Origin: Streptomyces viridochromogenes DSM 40736
GTDB lineage: Bacteria; Actinomycetota; Actinomycetes; Streptomycetales; Streptomycetaceae
Assembly: GCF_000158955.1 (NCBI RefSeq)
Contig: NZ_GG657757.1
Location: 8,556,854-8,620,853 of the forward strand
Reading direction: 5' to 3'
Length of the DNA stretch: 64,000 nt
Shown here: in pieces, positions 42,602 to 51,853 of the stretch
Layout of the letters: each line of letters begins with the position of its first letter
Position numbering within the stretch: position 1 is the stretch's first letter
The notes under the pieces: generated by a model
The model's database searches: none
Told to the model about the DNA's origin: nothing
The model's input: the letters and a program-made list of their open reading frames with translations, nothing else
Program-made: the position numbers and the translations under genes

Positions 42602-45350
42602 CGTCGGGGCAGATCTTGACGGTCGGCTCGTGAGGAGCGGCACCGAGGCGGGCCATGGCATTGGCGGGCAGGTCGCTGCCCGAATCGAGCCACTGCAGCG
42701 ACGTCGGAAGGGCGACCTCCCAGCTCTCGCCCGGGATGCCGTCGGCTGGCGGCATCAACTGGTCGCGGATCTCCTGGGCGATCGACACGTACAGGGGGTT
42801 GTCAGGTACGGGGGCGCACGAGGCGCCCAGCCACGGTTGGCGGTACAACAGCCAGTGCTTGACGGCTGCTGAGAAGCCAGGGCGCACAGGCACCACTACT
42901 CGGGCGGAACCTGATCGCAGAAACTGCCCCAGTTGTGGGTCGACGGTTTCCAGGTCAGAGAGCCGCGCCCATCGGTCACGGTCAGCCCAGTAGTACGGGT
43001 AGCAGACCCACGAAAGGTTCGACCACTCCAGGCACTGCTCAAGGAACTGGATCTCGGGAGCGGTCGCCAGCGCGGCGGCGATGTCGATATCGGGTGTGAT
43101 GTCGTCCGTGGTGTCGGCCGACGATGGCTGGACGCGCACCGCGGGGCGTCCTTGGAACGGTGATTCACCGAGCAGCCAGGACACTACGTGCCGTCGCAGC
43201 TCGGCGCGGATCATCTCGTCGTGCCGCACGGGCGAGCGTTCGGCCAGAGCACCGATCGCCTTGCCCGACCTCGCCTGCTCGGCGCGCCACTCGCGCACCC
43301 AGAGATCGTACGCGGTCCGTAGACCGTCATAGACGTCCTGACGCCAGGCGGCTCGCGCCTGCTCTGTCACGGCGCAAGTGGCCTCCACCGTCACCGTTCC
43401 CGATGCCGCTCCGGTGAGTGTGGCGGCGATGGGCAGTTTCACGGAGACGGGCGGCGTCAGCGCGGATACAGGCGTGGTGTGGTGCAGGTGGGCATCGAGA
43501 TACTGCGGGTGAGAACTTGAAGTCCCCGTGGACTGGATCGTATTCGTGTTCGCCGCGTCAGGGCCGGGCTGCTGCACGAAGAAGAGCTGGTCGCCGACGG
43601 CGACTGAACCGGTGATGGTGTGGAAGCGCTCGAGGTCTTCCCACCCCACGCTGCTGGAATACTCGCGTCGCCACCATCCGTGGATCGGGGTGGCGTCGAT
43701 CTTGACGATGACCTGCGTGGCGGCATAGCCGGCGGGAATCGCCAGCTCTTGGCGCTCGCCGATCGAGTTCGCGTTCCACAGAGTGGTCGAGTTGCTGGGT
43801 AGGGGCTCGGGGGAGCGGATGGTGAACGACTGGGAGACGCCGATGCTGGCCTCCATAGGCTCCGGCAGGCCTGTCGCGCCGAACTTGGCTGCCAGCTGTA
43901 GGTAGTTATCGGGAGTGATGCCTTCGAGCGGCAACTCGAACCGGTCGGGCGGCTGGGGTACGGTGCCCTGATCGTCCTGAGGACGACTGAGCTGAGTAAG
44001 CAGGAAGCGGCCGGGCTCGGGTATCTCGAACTCGAGCTGCAACCGGTCGGGATAGCGCCAAATCTGAAATCGGTCGACGCGGTTGACCCAGCGGTAGATG
44101 CCACGAACGTGCTCATCGCCGGTGTTGTCGATCTCGTGGCGGGCAACATCAGTGACCCGGGTGAGCGAACGCTGAACACGCTCGGTGCGTGTCCGAGACT
44201 CGATGCGCGTCGCGGCGCGGGCGACGGCACGTTTGGTCACGTCGGTGGCGCGGGTCGTCGCCTCTTCGAGGCTGAAGTCTGCAGAGAAACCGGCGGAGAC
44301 GTCGAGCTTGGTCGGGCCGTATTGTCCTGAGGCGTCCACCTGACCGTCGGCGCGGAGCGCGAGATCCATCTGGCGGCGGGTCTCCTCGCGAAACGACGAC
44401 TCCTCGGATGTCTCCGAGGACGTCTCGGTGACCGAGGTGACATCCGCGGCGCTGAGCTCCGTGTTCTCCCGTTCGTCGACGCGTGTGAGGCGCTGCAGGT
44501 GTGACTCGTGTGCTAGTACATTTCGAATGTCGGCGATCTCGCCGGCGACGTAGCACCGCCACTCCTGACGGATGACGAACAGGTCGCTCACGCAGGCGCG
44601 GCGGACAAGCTTCACTTGCGGCTCCGGCAACACCCTGGGAAAGGGCGGGTCCGGCATCAGTAGTACACGGCGGGCGAGGAGGCGGAAGGTCTTCTCAGGG
44701 CTCAGTGGCTGTTGAAGGGCTGAGCGGCGTTCTACCAGGCCGAGCACGAGCATGAGCCGTGTCAGACGCTGGGCCAGCTCGCCTCGGGTGGGGATGAGGA
44801 GAGCGGCCGCTATGGAGTCCACTATGCGCATCCATGCCGCAGAGAAGGAGTAAGCGAAACGCTGTCGGTCTTCGAGCGCCCAGGCAAGCACCTCGGAATC
44901 GGGAGCGTCGGGCGGAACGTCAACACGGATCGCTGCGCGTGTCTCGCGGGCAAGCCAGGCGTCGAGGTGATCAGCCTCGGGCCGATGATCACACGTAACG
45001 AGCCAGCGGTCGAGGCGGCCAATCAGAGCGAGCACCGGCTGCGCGGGGAGCGGGGCGCCACTCTCCGAGAATGCTCCGTAGGGATCCAATCCGTGGGCGA
45101 GGGCATTCTCGTTGACCGCTTGTTCATCATTGCTGAGGTACGACTCTGCCAATGACTGGGCGGTGGTGGCACGCTCGTTGGCGTCCCCGATGGCGGCGGC
45201 CTCGATGAGCTGTTCCAGGAAAGAGCCTCCGCCCCAGTGACGACTGTCCTCGGCCGGGCCTTCGTCCCACACTGTTGGCATCGTGGCATCCGAATCGGGC
45301 TCGGCGCGACGTGGCGAGCGGACGGCAGAAAACGAATAGAGCTCTGGCAA
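42594..45350 (-). CDS. Large unknown protein, first gene of a two-gene operon
   Basis: 918 aa from the start at 45350. It has no signal peptide or clear membrane segment. Residues ~1-300 are helical and acidic. At ~300-400 a Thr/Ser/Glu-rich stretch (TSVTETSSETSEESSFREET) and a helical, basic stretch follow (ATTRATDVTKRAVARAATRI, ESRTRTERVQRSLTRVTDVA), then the striking IYRWVNRVDRFQIWRYPDRL, QLEFEIPEPGRFL. The C-terminal half is beta-rich (ITGSVAVGDQLFFVQQPGPD) and ends with a Trp/Tyr-rich segment (LSWVCYPYYWADRDRWARLS). The IYRW segment reminds me of large uncharacterised bacterial proteins; I cannot confirm. The 547-aa partner overlaps its end. Confidence 0.6.
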   Translation of the reverse strand: MPELYSFSAVRSPRRAEPDSDATMPTVWDEGPAEDSRHWGGGSFLEQLIEAAAIGDANERATTAQSLAESYLSNDEQAVNENALAHGLDPYGAFSESGAPLPAQPVLALIGRLDRWLVTCDHRPEADHLDAWLARETRAAIRVDVPPDAPDSEVLAWALEDRQRFAYSFSAAWMRIVDSIAAALLIPTRGELAQRLTRLMLVLGLVERRSALQQPLSPEKTFRLLARRVLLMPDPPFPRVLPEPQVKLVRRACVSDLFVIRQEWRCYVAGEIADIRNVLAHESHLQRLTRVDERENTELSAADVTSVTETSSETSEESSFREETRRQMDLALRADGQVDASGQYGPTKLDVSAGFSADFSLEEATTRATDVTKRAVARAATRIESRTRTERVQRSLTRVTDVARHEIDNTGDEHVRGIYRWVNRVDRFQIWRYPDRLQLEFEIPEPGRFLLTQLSRPQDDQGTVPQPPDRFELPLEGITPDNYLQLAAKFGATGLPEPMEASIGVSQSFTIRSPEPLPSNSTTLWNANSIGERQELAIPAGYAATQVIVKIDATPIHGWWRREYSSSVGWEDLERFHTITGSVAVGDQLFFVQQPGPDAANTNTIQSTGTSSSHPQYLDAHLHHTTPVSALTPPVSVKLPIAATLTGAASGTVTVEATCAVTEQARAAWRQDVYDGLRTAYDLWVREWRAEQARSGKAIGALAERSPVRHDEMIRAELRRHVVSWLLGESPFQGRPAVRVQPSSADTTDDITPDIDIAAALATAPEIQFLEQCLEWSNLSWVCYPYYWADRDRWARLSDLETVDPQLGQFLRSGSARVVVPVRPGFSAAVKHWLLYRQPWLGASCAPVPDNPLYVSIAQEIRDQLMPPADGIPGESWEVALPTSLQWLDSGSDLPANAMARLGAAPHEPTVKICPDGG

Positions 45351-45922
45351 GGATTGCCTCCCCTAGGACAGCTTCAACCGGCCTTGCATACGAGAACCCG
45401 ACTGTTCTGCATTGGCCGCCATCAGATACTCTGCGCGCGCCGACAATGCGCACGCGTTGGTGGGTCGAAAATGACGAATTCCATCGACGGTGCCACTGGT
45501 AACGGAAAGCTGAAATGCCGGTCTTCCGTCGCTCCAGGTCGCCGACGCGCGACTTCGATTCCTCTCCTAGGTGCGGGCCGGGTTCAATATAGTCCCGCGC
45601 CCTCGAGAGGCCAAGTCCCTCGAGCGTCTCAGCTGCAAGTGGTTCTCTTGGATGCTTGAGTGAAAGAAGCGAACCCCTGCGCGGCACCACAATTAAAAGA
45701 ACCCGAGCTTGCAGATAAGAATTGCAATGCGAACGGATGCACGAAAGGGAGTGTGGTTTCTGGCGCACGAGCAGCCGGGGTAACAGTGATTCCGAGGTAT
45801 GCCGCCCCGCAGACGACTGGGTCACCAGGTTTGGTAAACGGCAGGAGATCGCCCCCGCACACCGCCCACGTCGACGGTCTCACCAGCTCCCGCGCGCGCC
45901 ACGGGGTCCATCTGTGCCCGCG
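45351..45922. other. Upstream region of the 918-aa gene and undefined DNA
   Basis: The first ~200 bases hold the minus-strand promoter region of the 918-aa gene, with no clear box. A plus-strand frame from ~45722 (HERECGFWRTSSRGNSDSEV) faintly resembles the WRTSS start of DUF397 proteins but has no ribosome site. Nothing else is supported. Confidence 0.3.
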
Positions 45923-46205
45923 ACGTCCCTCTCCCGCCTCGGCATCGACGTCCGTGTCGGGATCGGTACGTCCATCACGGTCGCCGCCACCGCCTCCGAA
46001 CAGATCGAGGCGCCGGGCGGTGTGCTGGCCATTGACCCCGACCAGACCACCGCGTGGCCGGCCACCCTCCCGGTGGAAGCCCTCCACGGCATACGGCGTA
46101 CACAGCGTCGGCCTGCTCGCTGCCATCCCGCTCGCCACTGTCCAGCGCCTCCTCGGTGGCCGGGCCGCTGGTAGCCGGGGCGCGGTTTGTCGGTCGGGGT
46201 CGTAG
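45923..46205 (+). pseudogene. Y-family DNA polymerase (DinB-like) remnant
   Basis: RLGIDVRVGIGTSITVAATA, APGGVLAIDPDQTTAWPATL and PVEALHGI match the palm-to-thumb region of Y-family polymerases (GIG.S...A..AS.......V). After a frame change near 46100 the next frame reads YGVHSVGLLAAIPLATVQRL, LGGRAAG, the helix-hairpin-helix of the thumb/finger boundary. It stops at TAG 46203-46205. The catalytic acidic residues upstream and the little-finger domain downstream are missing, so it is a dead fragment of a translesion polymerase gene. Confidence 0.7.
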
Positions 46206-46206
46206 C

Positions 46207-46412
46207 TCAGTGGCTGGCCAGGGCGACCAGACTGGTGGCCATCGCGTTGATCGGTGTGAGCGTGGCCGCGAGGGGACGGCTGCGCGGGTGAGTGAGGTCG
46301 GGTGGCTTGCGTTATCGCGGCGGGCAAGGTAGCCGGCGGCAGCACCGGTCAGGGCGGCGATGATACCGGCGAGGGCGCAGACGATCAGGATGACGGCAGT
46401 TCGGTCGCTCAC
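46207..46412 (-). pseudogene. Small membrane protein gene with frameshift
   Basis: From GTG 46412 (AAGGA upstream) the frame reads SDRTAVILIVCALAGIIAAL, TGAAAGYLARRDNASHP, one membrane segment. After ~46270 the coding signal moves to another frame: PLAATLTPINAMATSLVALA, SH, then TGA 46207-46209. One base would restore a 68-aa protein with two hydrophobic helices, a common small Streptomyces ORF of unknown function. Confidence 0.55.
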
Positions 46413-46537
46413 GATGCTTCCTTCCACATGTCAGCGCTGCGGTGCTGGATGAGCCACTGTCGTCGGCAGGTCGTTCACCATGGTGCCGGTGAACGAAGAT
46501 GGACATGGCCGAACAACACCGGTAGGGGCGGCGGGTT

Positions 46538-46900
46538 GTGCGTGGTTCGAGGGGCGGGGAGCGTGCAGAACAGGGGGACGCGTCGGTAGAACGGGCGCGG
46601 CTTGAGGCTGGTCTGGTGCAGGCGGGTCTGACGAAGACTCAGCTGGCCGGCGTTGCGGGGTTGGGACGCACGGTGGTCAGCGAGGCGTTCAGTTCTCTAA
46701 AGCCGGTGTCTTCGGCACATACGGTGGCCGCTCTCGCACGCGTTCTCCGTCGGGACGCTAAGGAGCTGTTGGACCTGCGTACTGCGGCAGTCGGCCCGAA
46801 GCAGGCGGGCGCCGACGGGCTGGGGCGGCTTATCGATCAGTGCGACCCGCACGATCTGGAGGTTCACCCAGCCATCGATGCTCCGCCCAGCACCGGTCCT
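46538..46900 (+). pseudogene. N-terminal fragment of a large helix-turn-helix regulator
   Basis: RARLEAGLVQAGLTKTQLAG, VAGLGRTVVSEAFSSLKPVS, AHTVAALARVLRRD is the XRE-like helix-turn-helix that begins many large Streptomyces proteins with a following GLGRLIDQCDPHDLEVHPA linker, and that linker is visible here. After ~46900 the frame runs into the Lrp gene on the other strand without the expected TPR/WD40 or effector domain, so the 3' end has been lost, probably by a rearrangement. Confidence 0.55.
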
Positions 46901-46917
46901 AGGGCCTGTCTGATGGG

Positions 46918-47400
46918 TCAGTCGCCGGACCCGCTGGACGGTTCCTGGGAGACGACCGTCGTTATTGAGCGGCTTGGAAGCGGGCTGGAGTAGACGACGC
47001 TCGTGGTGACGGAGCCCAGAGCAGCGATGCGGCCCGTGGTGCGTTCCAGGTCGCGCATCGAGCGAGCCACAACCTTGAGGACGAAGCAGTCCTCGCCCGT
47101 TACATGGTGGGCCTCCACGATCTCGGGTGTGGTGTCGAGCAGGTCGTGGAACGGCTTGTAGTTGCCAGTGGGGTAGCGGAGGCGGACGAAAGCAAGGATG
47201 TCGAGCCCCAGGGCCTCGGGGCTCACGACGGCGGAGTAGCCGGAGACGACCCCGCACTCCTCCAGCCGTCGGACTCGTTCAGTAACGGCGCTCGGCGACA
47301 TGGAGACGCTACGGGCCAACTCGGCATAGCTGGCACGCCCGTTGCGTTGGAGGGCTTCCAGGATGCGCATATCGGTAGCGTCAAGGGGATCAGCGGCCAT
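46918..47400 (-). CDS. Lrp/AsnC family transcriptional regulator
   Basis: 160 aa from ATG 47400. The N-terminal helix-turn-helix is ATDMRILEALQRNGRASYAE, LARSVSMSPSAVTERVRRLE, followed by the RAM ligand-binding domain (GLDILAFVRLRYPTGNYKPF, TGEDCFVLKVVARSMRDLER, TTSVVYSSPLPSR). Lrp proteins bind amino acids and control metabolism genes. It is divergent from a rhodanese gene at 47495, its likely target. Confidence 0.95.
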   Translation of the reverse strand: MAADPLDATDMRILEALQRNGRASYAELARSVSMSPSAVTERVRRLEECGVVSGYSAVVSPEALGLDILAFVRLRYPTGNYKPFHDLLDTTPEIVEAHHVTGEDCFVLKVVARSMRDLERTTGRIAALGSVTTSVVYSSPLPSRSITTVVSQEPSSGSGD

Positions 47401-47494
47401 AGCCGATAATTACCACGGAGTCCACGGCGAACGGCGAGTAGGGCCGTGGATCGTGAGTTCCGGAGGAAGGGGCGGGGAGCATAGCGTCCAGGGC

Positions 47495-47968
47495 ATGACC
47501 AAGACCCAGATCAGCGCCGCCCTTCGGGTGCCGCCGGCGGCACCCGCCGAGGCGACCGCCTTCTTCATCGCACGCCTCGCCTTCCAGGCAGATGTGTCCG
47601 ATGTCCATGCCTCGCTGGAGTCCGGCGACCCGGGCTTCGTGCTCGTCGACTCGCGGGGAGATGCCGCGTGGACGCAAGGGCGTGTGCCGGGAGCGGTGCA
47701 CCTGCCCACCGCCGAGATCCCGGAGCGCGCCGCGAGCCTGTTGGATCCGGCCGTTCCAGTCATCACGTACTGCTGGGGGCCCGGCTGTGACGGCGCGACC
47801 CGTGCTGCGCTCGCCCTTGCCCAGCTCGGCTATCGCGTCAAGGAGATGATCGGCGGGATCGAGTACTGGATTCGCGAAGGGCTACCCGTCGAGGGGGCGG
47901 ACGGGGTTGAGCGGCGGGCGGTCGACCCGTTGACGGCACCGGTCGACGCCGCCCACTGCGCTTGCTAG
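47495..47968 (+). CDS. Rhodanese-like sulfurtransferase
   Basis: 157 aa from ATG 47495. The single rhodanese domain has FVLVDSRGDAAWTQGRVPGA, VHLPTAEIPERAASLLDPAV, VITYCWGPGCDGATRAALAL, AQLGYRVKEMIGGIEYWIRE. The catalytic Cys is in YCWGPGCDGA. It transfers sulfur from thiosulfate-like donors or may dephosphorylate. It is divergent from an Lrp regulator whose usual targets include such genes. A clear hairpin follows the stop. Confidence 0.92.
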   Translation: MTKTQISAALRVPPAAPAEATAFFIARLAFQADVSDVHASLESGDPGFVLVDSRGDAAWTQGRVPGAVHLPTAEIPERAASLLDPAVPVITYCWGPGCDGATRAALALAQLGYRVKEMIGGIEYWIREGLPVEGADGVERRAVDPLTAPVDAAHCAC

Positions 47969-47991
47969 CCCCGGGGGAGAAGTCCCCGGGG
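47969..47991 (+). terminator. Hairpin after the rhodanese gene
   Basis: CCCCGGGG (47969-47976) and CCCCGGGG (47984-47991) form an 8-bp stem with a 7-base loop, directly after the TAG at 47966-47968. Confidence 0.6.
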
Positions 47992-48515
47992 CCCGGCATA
48001 TGGAGTCGTGGTGCTCAACGACGCGCGGGCCAGGTGGCATGCGGTGGCCGGCCGTGGTTCCTCCAGCACTTCGGCGGCCTTCCGCGCGATCTTCGCGACG
48101 TGCGGCGGCAGGTGGCTTTCCAGGGATTCCGATTCGGCTGGCAGCATGCTGACCCCTTGACCTGCCCAGCTGACGGGCCGATCGTGGCCGCCGCGTCACG
48201 CCCCACCCTGAAAGGGAACCTTGCATGTCGCTCTCCCGTGAGCTGCGGTTCAGCTACCAGGTGGGAGGCAGGCTCAGCCCTGCTGGCAGAGATGACCCGC
48301 TCCGCGGCAGGCCATCCAGTTCTGCTGCGGTGCCCGGCACGCCGCGCACGAACTCGTGCTCTGTTGAGGCTCTTTGAACTTCCCCACCCCTGCTCAGCAG
48401 TTCTCCGGACCTGCTCACCTTGGATCCCCACTCCAAGGTGAGCGAACTGCCCGAGTGCAGTCGACAGTGGGACGTGAAAGCTCGACCAGGGTTGCCGTGG
48501 CCGGAGACATCGGTC
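47992..48515. other. Region with one possible small minus-strand ORF
   Basis: A frame from ATG 48147 (AAGGGG upstream) reads MLPAESESLESHLPPHVAKI, ARKAAEVLEEPRPATACHL and ends beyond 47991; it is a plausible 60-aa ORF of unknown function. No other gene is supported. Confidence 0.3.
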
Positions 48516-49361
48516 TTATCGGAAGGCGGCGATGTGACGCTGAGCCCAGTCGGCGAAGGTGCGGGGCGTGCGGCCGAGGACCTGCTCGACGTCGGGGCTG
48601 ATGCGCTGTTCGGCGAGGGTGGGCTCGCCGAGGATGGTCAGCGTGGTCTCGACCACGGGCTCGGGCATGAACTGCAGCATCTGCGCACGGGCCTCGTCGC
48701 GGGTCTGCTCGATGAACCGGACGGGTTCGCCGAGTGCGTCGGCAATCGCCTCGGCCCGCTGACGGGGCGTGTTGAGTGCGGGCCCGGTCAGCTCGTAGAT
48801 CTGTCCGTCGTGGCCGTCCTCGCGCAGGACTGCGGCGGCAACCTCGGCGATGTCGTCCGGGTCGATGGTCGGCAGGCCGATGTCGGCGAACGGCGCGGCG
48901 ACGGTCCTTCGGGCGCGGACCGACTCGGCCCAGGCGTACGCGTTGGAGTTGAAGCCACCGGGCCGCAGGATCGTCCAGGCCATGCCTGATTGCTGGACGG
49001 CGTCCTCGATGATGCGTGCCGTACCTCCGTGGGAGGCCGACCGGGGGCGGGTCGCAACTCCTTGGGACGACAGCAGGATGACCCAGCCGACGCCGCCGGC
49101 TTTGGCGACATCGAGGATGTCCTGTGGGCTCAGCAGGTGCGCGCTGGGGCCGCCGTTCTGCAGGAACAGCGCGTCGGCTCCGTCGAATACGGGCCGAAGG
49201 CTCTTAGGATCGACCAGGTCCGCCCGCCGGTACTCGACGTTCTCCGGCACGTCCGCGTCCGAGATCCCCCGGGATGTCGCGGTCACCTGCACACCAGTTG
49301 CCGCGAGGGCCTGCACGAGCGATCGGCCGACGTTGCCGGTTGCCCCCGTCACTACGATCAT
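48516..49361 (-). CDS. NmrA-like NAD(P)-binding protein
   Basis: 281 aa from ATG 49361; GGGGAG upstream decides against the earlier ATG. IVVTGATGNVGRSLVQALAA is the NAD(P)-binding TGxxGxxG motif of the atypical SDR/NmrA group. RRADLVDPKSLRPVFDGADA, WVILLSSQGVATRP, WTILRPGGFNSNAYAW fit NmrA-like reductases or NADPH sensors. The usual Tyr-Lys pair of SDR enzymes is not obvious, as in NmrA proteins. It is divergent from an HxlR regulator at 49510, so it is probably induced by an electrophile or thiol stress. Confidence 0.88.
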   Translation of the reverse strand: MIVVTGATGNVGRSLVQALAATGVQVTATSRGISDADVPENVEYRRADLVDPKSLRPVFDGADALFLQNGGPSAHLLSPQDILDVAKAGGVGWVILLSSQGVATRPRSASHGGTARIIEDAVQQSGMAWTILRPGGFNSNAYAWAESVRARRTVAAPFADIGLPTIDPDDIAEVAAAVLREDGHDGQIYELTGPALNTPRQRAEAIADALGEPVRFIEQTRDEARAQMLQFMPEPVVETTLTILGEPTLAEQRISPDVEQVLGRTPRTFADWAQRHIAAFR

Positions 49362-49465
49362 GAACAACTCCCCTATCAATTCAGCATGGTTGTCGCCACC
49401 CGAGCGGGTGGGACCGTCGTGGAGAGCTGCTCTCCGGGCGACACGGGGACGCTAACATCGTCGAT

Positions 49466-49494
49466 ATAGTAGGTACCTAGAGGAAAGTGACTAT
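49466..49494. promoter_or_regulatory. HxlR operator in the NmrA/HxlR divergent region
   Basis: TAGGTACCTA (49470-49479) is a perfect palindrome, and ATAGT (49466-49470) is answered by ACTAT (49490-49494). The element sits between the two starts, 16 bases before the HxlR ATG, and fits HxlR-type operators. Confidence 0.65.
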
Positions 49495-49509
49495 CTCAAG
49501 GGGGTGTAC

Positions 49510-49902
49510 ATGGCCGACAATGCTGACTGGGTGGCAGCCGCGGAGACCGACCCGGAGCTCGCCTGTCCGACCAGTGCGGTCGTGGAGATCGTGTTCAGCC
49601 GGTGGACGACGCCGATCCTTTGGACTCTCAACAGGCATGGCCGGCAACGGTTCGTCGAGCTGGAACGACGGATCGGCACGATCACACCGAAGGTACTGAC
49701 CCAGCGGCTGCGGCAGCTGGAACGTGACGGCATGGTTGTGCGTACGTACCACCCGGAGGTCCCACCTCGGGTCGAGTACGAGATCAGCGAGCTGGGTCGC
49801 AGTCTGGCCCCACTCTTCGCCCACCTCGCCGAATGGGCTGCCGACAACCTGGACAAGGTCGAGCAGGCCCGGCACGACTACGACACCGATCCACCCAAGT
49901 AG
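49510..49902 (+). CDS. HxlR family transcriptional regulator
   Basis: 130 aa from ATG 49510, chosen because AAGGGGG lies five bases before it (GTG 49504 overlaps that site). The winged helix is typical: CPTSAVVEIVFSRWTTPILW, TLNRHGRQRFVELERRIGTI, TPKVLTQRLRQLERDGMVVR. The conserved N-terminal Cys (ELACPTS) is the redox-sensing position of YodB/QorR-type members. It should repress the divergent NmrA-like gene and respond to quinones, diamide or similar. Confidence 0.92.
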   Translation: MADNADWVAAAETDPELACPTSAVVEIVFSRWTTPILWTLNRHGRQRFVELERRIGTITPKVLTQRLRQLERDGMVVRTYHPEVPPRVEYEISELGRSLAPLFAHLAEWAADNLDKVEQARHDYDTDPPK

Positions 49903-50464
49903 CGCGTCAGCGAGAGGGCTCGATCCGTGCCGGATCTTCCACTACCTGGTTGATCCCGCAACCAAGTGGAGCGAAGAGACGGACTGGCGATTTCTCAGAG
50001 TCCCAACAGCTCTGCGCCGGCTGCGCCCGCCTGCCGTTCATCGAAGCGGATGCCGAAGGCTCACCCGGCAATCTGTGCCCGGCCTGCCGGGAGCAGTTGG
50101 AACCGGAGGACCCGGCCTGACCACACCGATCCGCACACGCAGAAAACGGCTCGAGCTACCCACCGCCATCACACGGGCTGCGGCAACCTTCGCCGCCGTG
50201 CTCACCGTTGCGGGCAGATACAGCCGCGAACGCCGAGTAGAGGGGAACTGGAGGTACTGGTCGCCTGTCGTATGGGACACCGCCGCGGCGACAGCCGCAT
50301 CCGTCACGTCACCAGCCTCGCCCTGGACGCCCGACAAGGCGACGGGGGAGGAGGGACCAGGCCCCTGACCCTCCCGTACAAGTGCAGGCCCCCCGGAGGG
50401 CGCTCCCCTCCCGGTCACCTGTTGCGGGCGCGGAACTCCGGGGCCGGGGGCAACGAGCATGTGC
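49903..50464. other. Region with short ORFs, none assigned
   Basis: A frame ending at TGA 50118-50120 reads QQLCAGCARLPFIEADAEGS, PGNLCPACREQLEPEDPA, two CxxC pairs suggesting a small zinc ribbon, but no start or ribosome site is convincing. The next frame (TTPIRTRRKRLELPTAITRA) is unassigned. Confidence 0.35.
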
Positions 50465-51808
50465 CTACGAACCTTGGTCGTTGCTGGTGGTGACCGGGAA
50501 GGATGCCTCGTCGCGGTCCGTGCCGTCGGTGATCCACCATTTGTTCCCGCCGAGAAGGGCCAGTTCTGCGCGGCCGTCGTCGTCGAAGTCGTGGACGGCG
50601 AAGAGCGTGCCGTCGACGGGGCCGTCGTCACCCGGCACGGAGCGCTTGGTGGCGCGCCAGGGCTTCGACCCGAGGCCGTGCTGGGAGCCGCCCCGCAGCA
50701 CCTCGATCCGCGCGTCCCCCGTCTCCTTCTTCATGGTGAGCTGTACGGCCAGGTCGTCGCAGCCATCGCCGTTGATGTCTCCGGCGGCGAGCCGGGTGCC
50801 GAAGCCCTCCTTGAAGTCGCCGCCCTCCATGGTGACCCACTTCCCCGGCTCTTTCCCGTAGCGGACCCTGACCTGGCCGCGCCGGTGGGGTGTGTCGATC
50901 TCGTCGTAGCTGTCGACGAAGCTCCGGCCGATGGCGATGTCCTGCCGCCCGTCGCCGTCGAAGTCACCGAAGACGACGTTCTCGCCCTGCGGCAGCCGCT
51001 CGGGCTCCTGGCTCAGGCCTCCGGCGGTACGGGCGCCGCCGGTGAACAGCAGGGGCGGATCCCACGGGGAGTCGTAGAGCGCGAGATCGGTGGCGCGGTC
51101 GTCGTTCGCGTCCCCGGCGACCAGCACGGGTGAGGCGCCCTCGTGGACCGGGCTGGGGATCTCCGCGGACCGGGTGGGTGCGCCGGAGCGCTTGAACGGT
51201 CCCTTGAGGACGACCAGTTCCTGATCCTCGTTGGAGTACCTGATGGCCGCGAGGTCGGTGTGGCCGTCCCCGTCGAAGTCGCCGGCGATCGGCGCGGTGT
51301 CGTATCCGCTGCCCGGCAGTTGGACGCGCCCGTGCGGTCCGCTGGCCTGCGGGCCCTTGGGGCCTCCCCACAGGACTTGGGCGGCGCCGCTGACGATGAG
51401 GTCGGCGTGGCCGTCCTCATCCAGGTCGGCGACCGTCGGCTGCCACGGGTCGTCGCCCGTCTGGACGTCGTCCGGCAGACCGAGGTCGTCGTGGGTGAGA
51501 ACGCTCGTGCGGTCGTGGTCCGGACCGTGCTCGGAGCCGGGCACGACGGTCACGTCGAAGTTCTCCGCCGTGTCGGAGAACTCGTGCACCAGATCGACGA
51601 AGCCGTCTCCGTCGAGGTCGGGGGCCGCGGGCGGGTCCTCGTGTGCCGAATCGGCTGGTCGGCAGGGGCTGTTGGGCACCGAGCGCGCGCCGTCGGACGG
51701 GAGAAGGACGAGGAACGCCACCACGGCCACCACCACGAGAAAGGCCGCCACGGCGTGCCACATGCGCAGGTGGCGGAAGAACGGACCGTCTGCTGTCGGA
51801 AAGTGCAT
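50465..51808 (-). CDS. Membrane-anchored FG-GAP/VCBS repeat protein
   Basis: 447 aa from ATG 51808. Residues ~17-36 are a membrane anchor (WHAVAAFLVVVAVVAFLVLL). Outside are at least six FG-GAP/VCBS repeats with DxDxDG calcium loops: DLDGDGFVDLVHEF, DLDEDGHADLIVSG, DFDGDGHTDLAAIR, DANDDRATDLALYD, DFDGDGRQDIAIGR, DINGDGCDDLAVQL, DFDDDGRAELALLG. Such beta-propellers bind carbohydrates or proteins at the surface; no catalytic residues are seen. The gene is convergent with the short-ORF region and followed upstream by a broken phage-type module. Confidence 0.9.
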   Translation of the reverse strand: MHFPTADGPFFRHLRMWHAVAAFLVVVAVVAFLVLLPSDGARSVPNSPCRPADSAHEDPPAAPDLDGDGFVDLVHEFSDTAENFDVTVVPGSEHGPDHDRTSVLTHDDLGLPDDVQTGDDPWQPTVADLDEDGHADLIVSGAAQVLWGGPKGPQASGPHGRVQLPGSGYDTAPIAGDFDGDGHTDLAAIRYSNEDQELVVLKGPFKRSGAPTRSAEIPSPVHEGASPVLVAGDANDDRATDLALYDSPWDPPLLFTGGARTAGGLSQEPERLPQGENVVFGDFDGDGRQDIAIGRSFVDSYDEIDTPHRRGQVRVRYGKEPGKWVTMEGGDFKEGFGTRLAAGDINGDGCDDLAVQLTMKKETGDARIEVLRGGSQHGLGSKPWRATKRSVPGDDGPVDGTLFAVHDFDDDGRAELALLGGNKWWITDGTDRDEASFPVTTSNDQGS

Positions 51809-51853
51809 CAGCCCACTTCACGGGCGTGGACGCCGCCCGCACAAGGAAGCGCA

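Noticed and set aside
45629..46345. 238-codon minus-strand frame opposite the polymerase remnant
   Set aside because: No motif or ribosome site; the plus frames match Y-family polymerase sequence.
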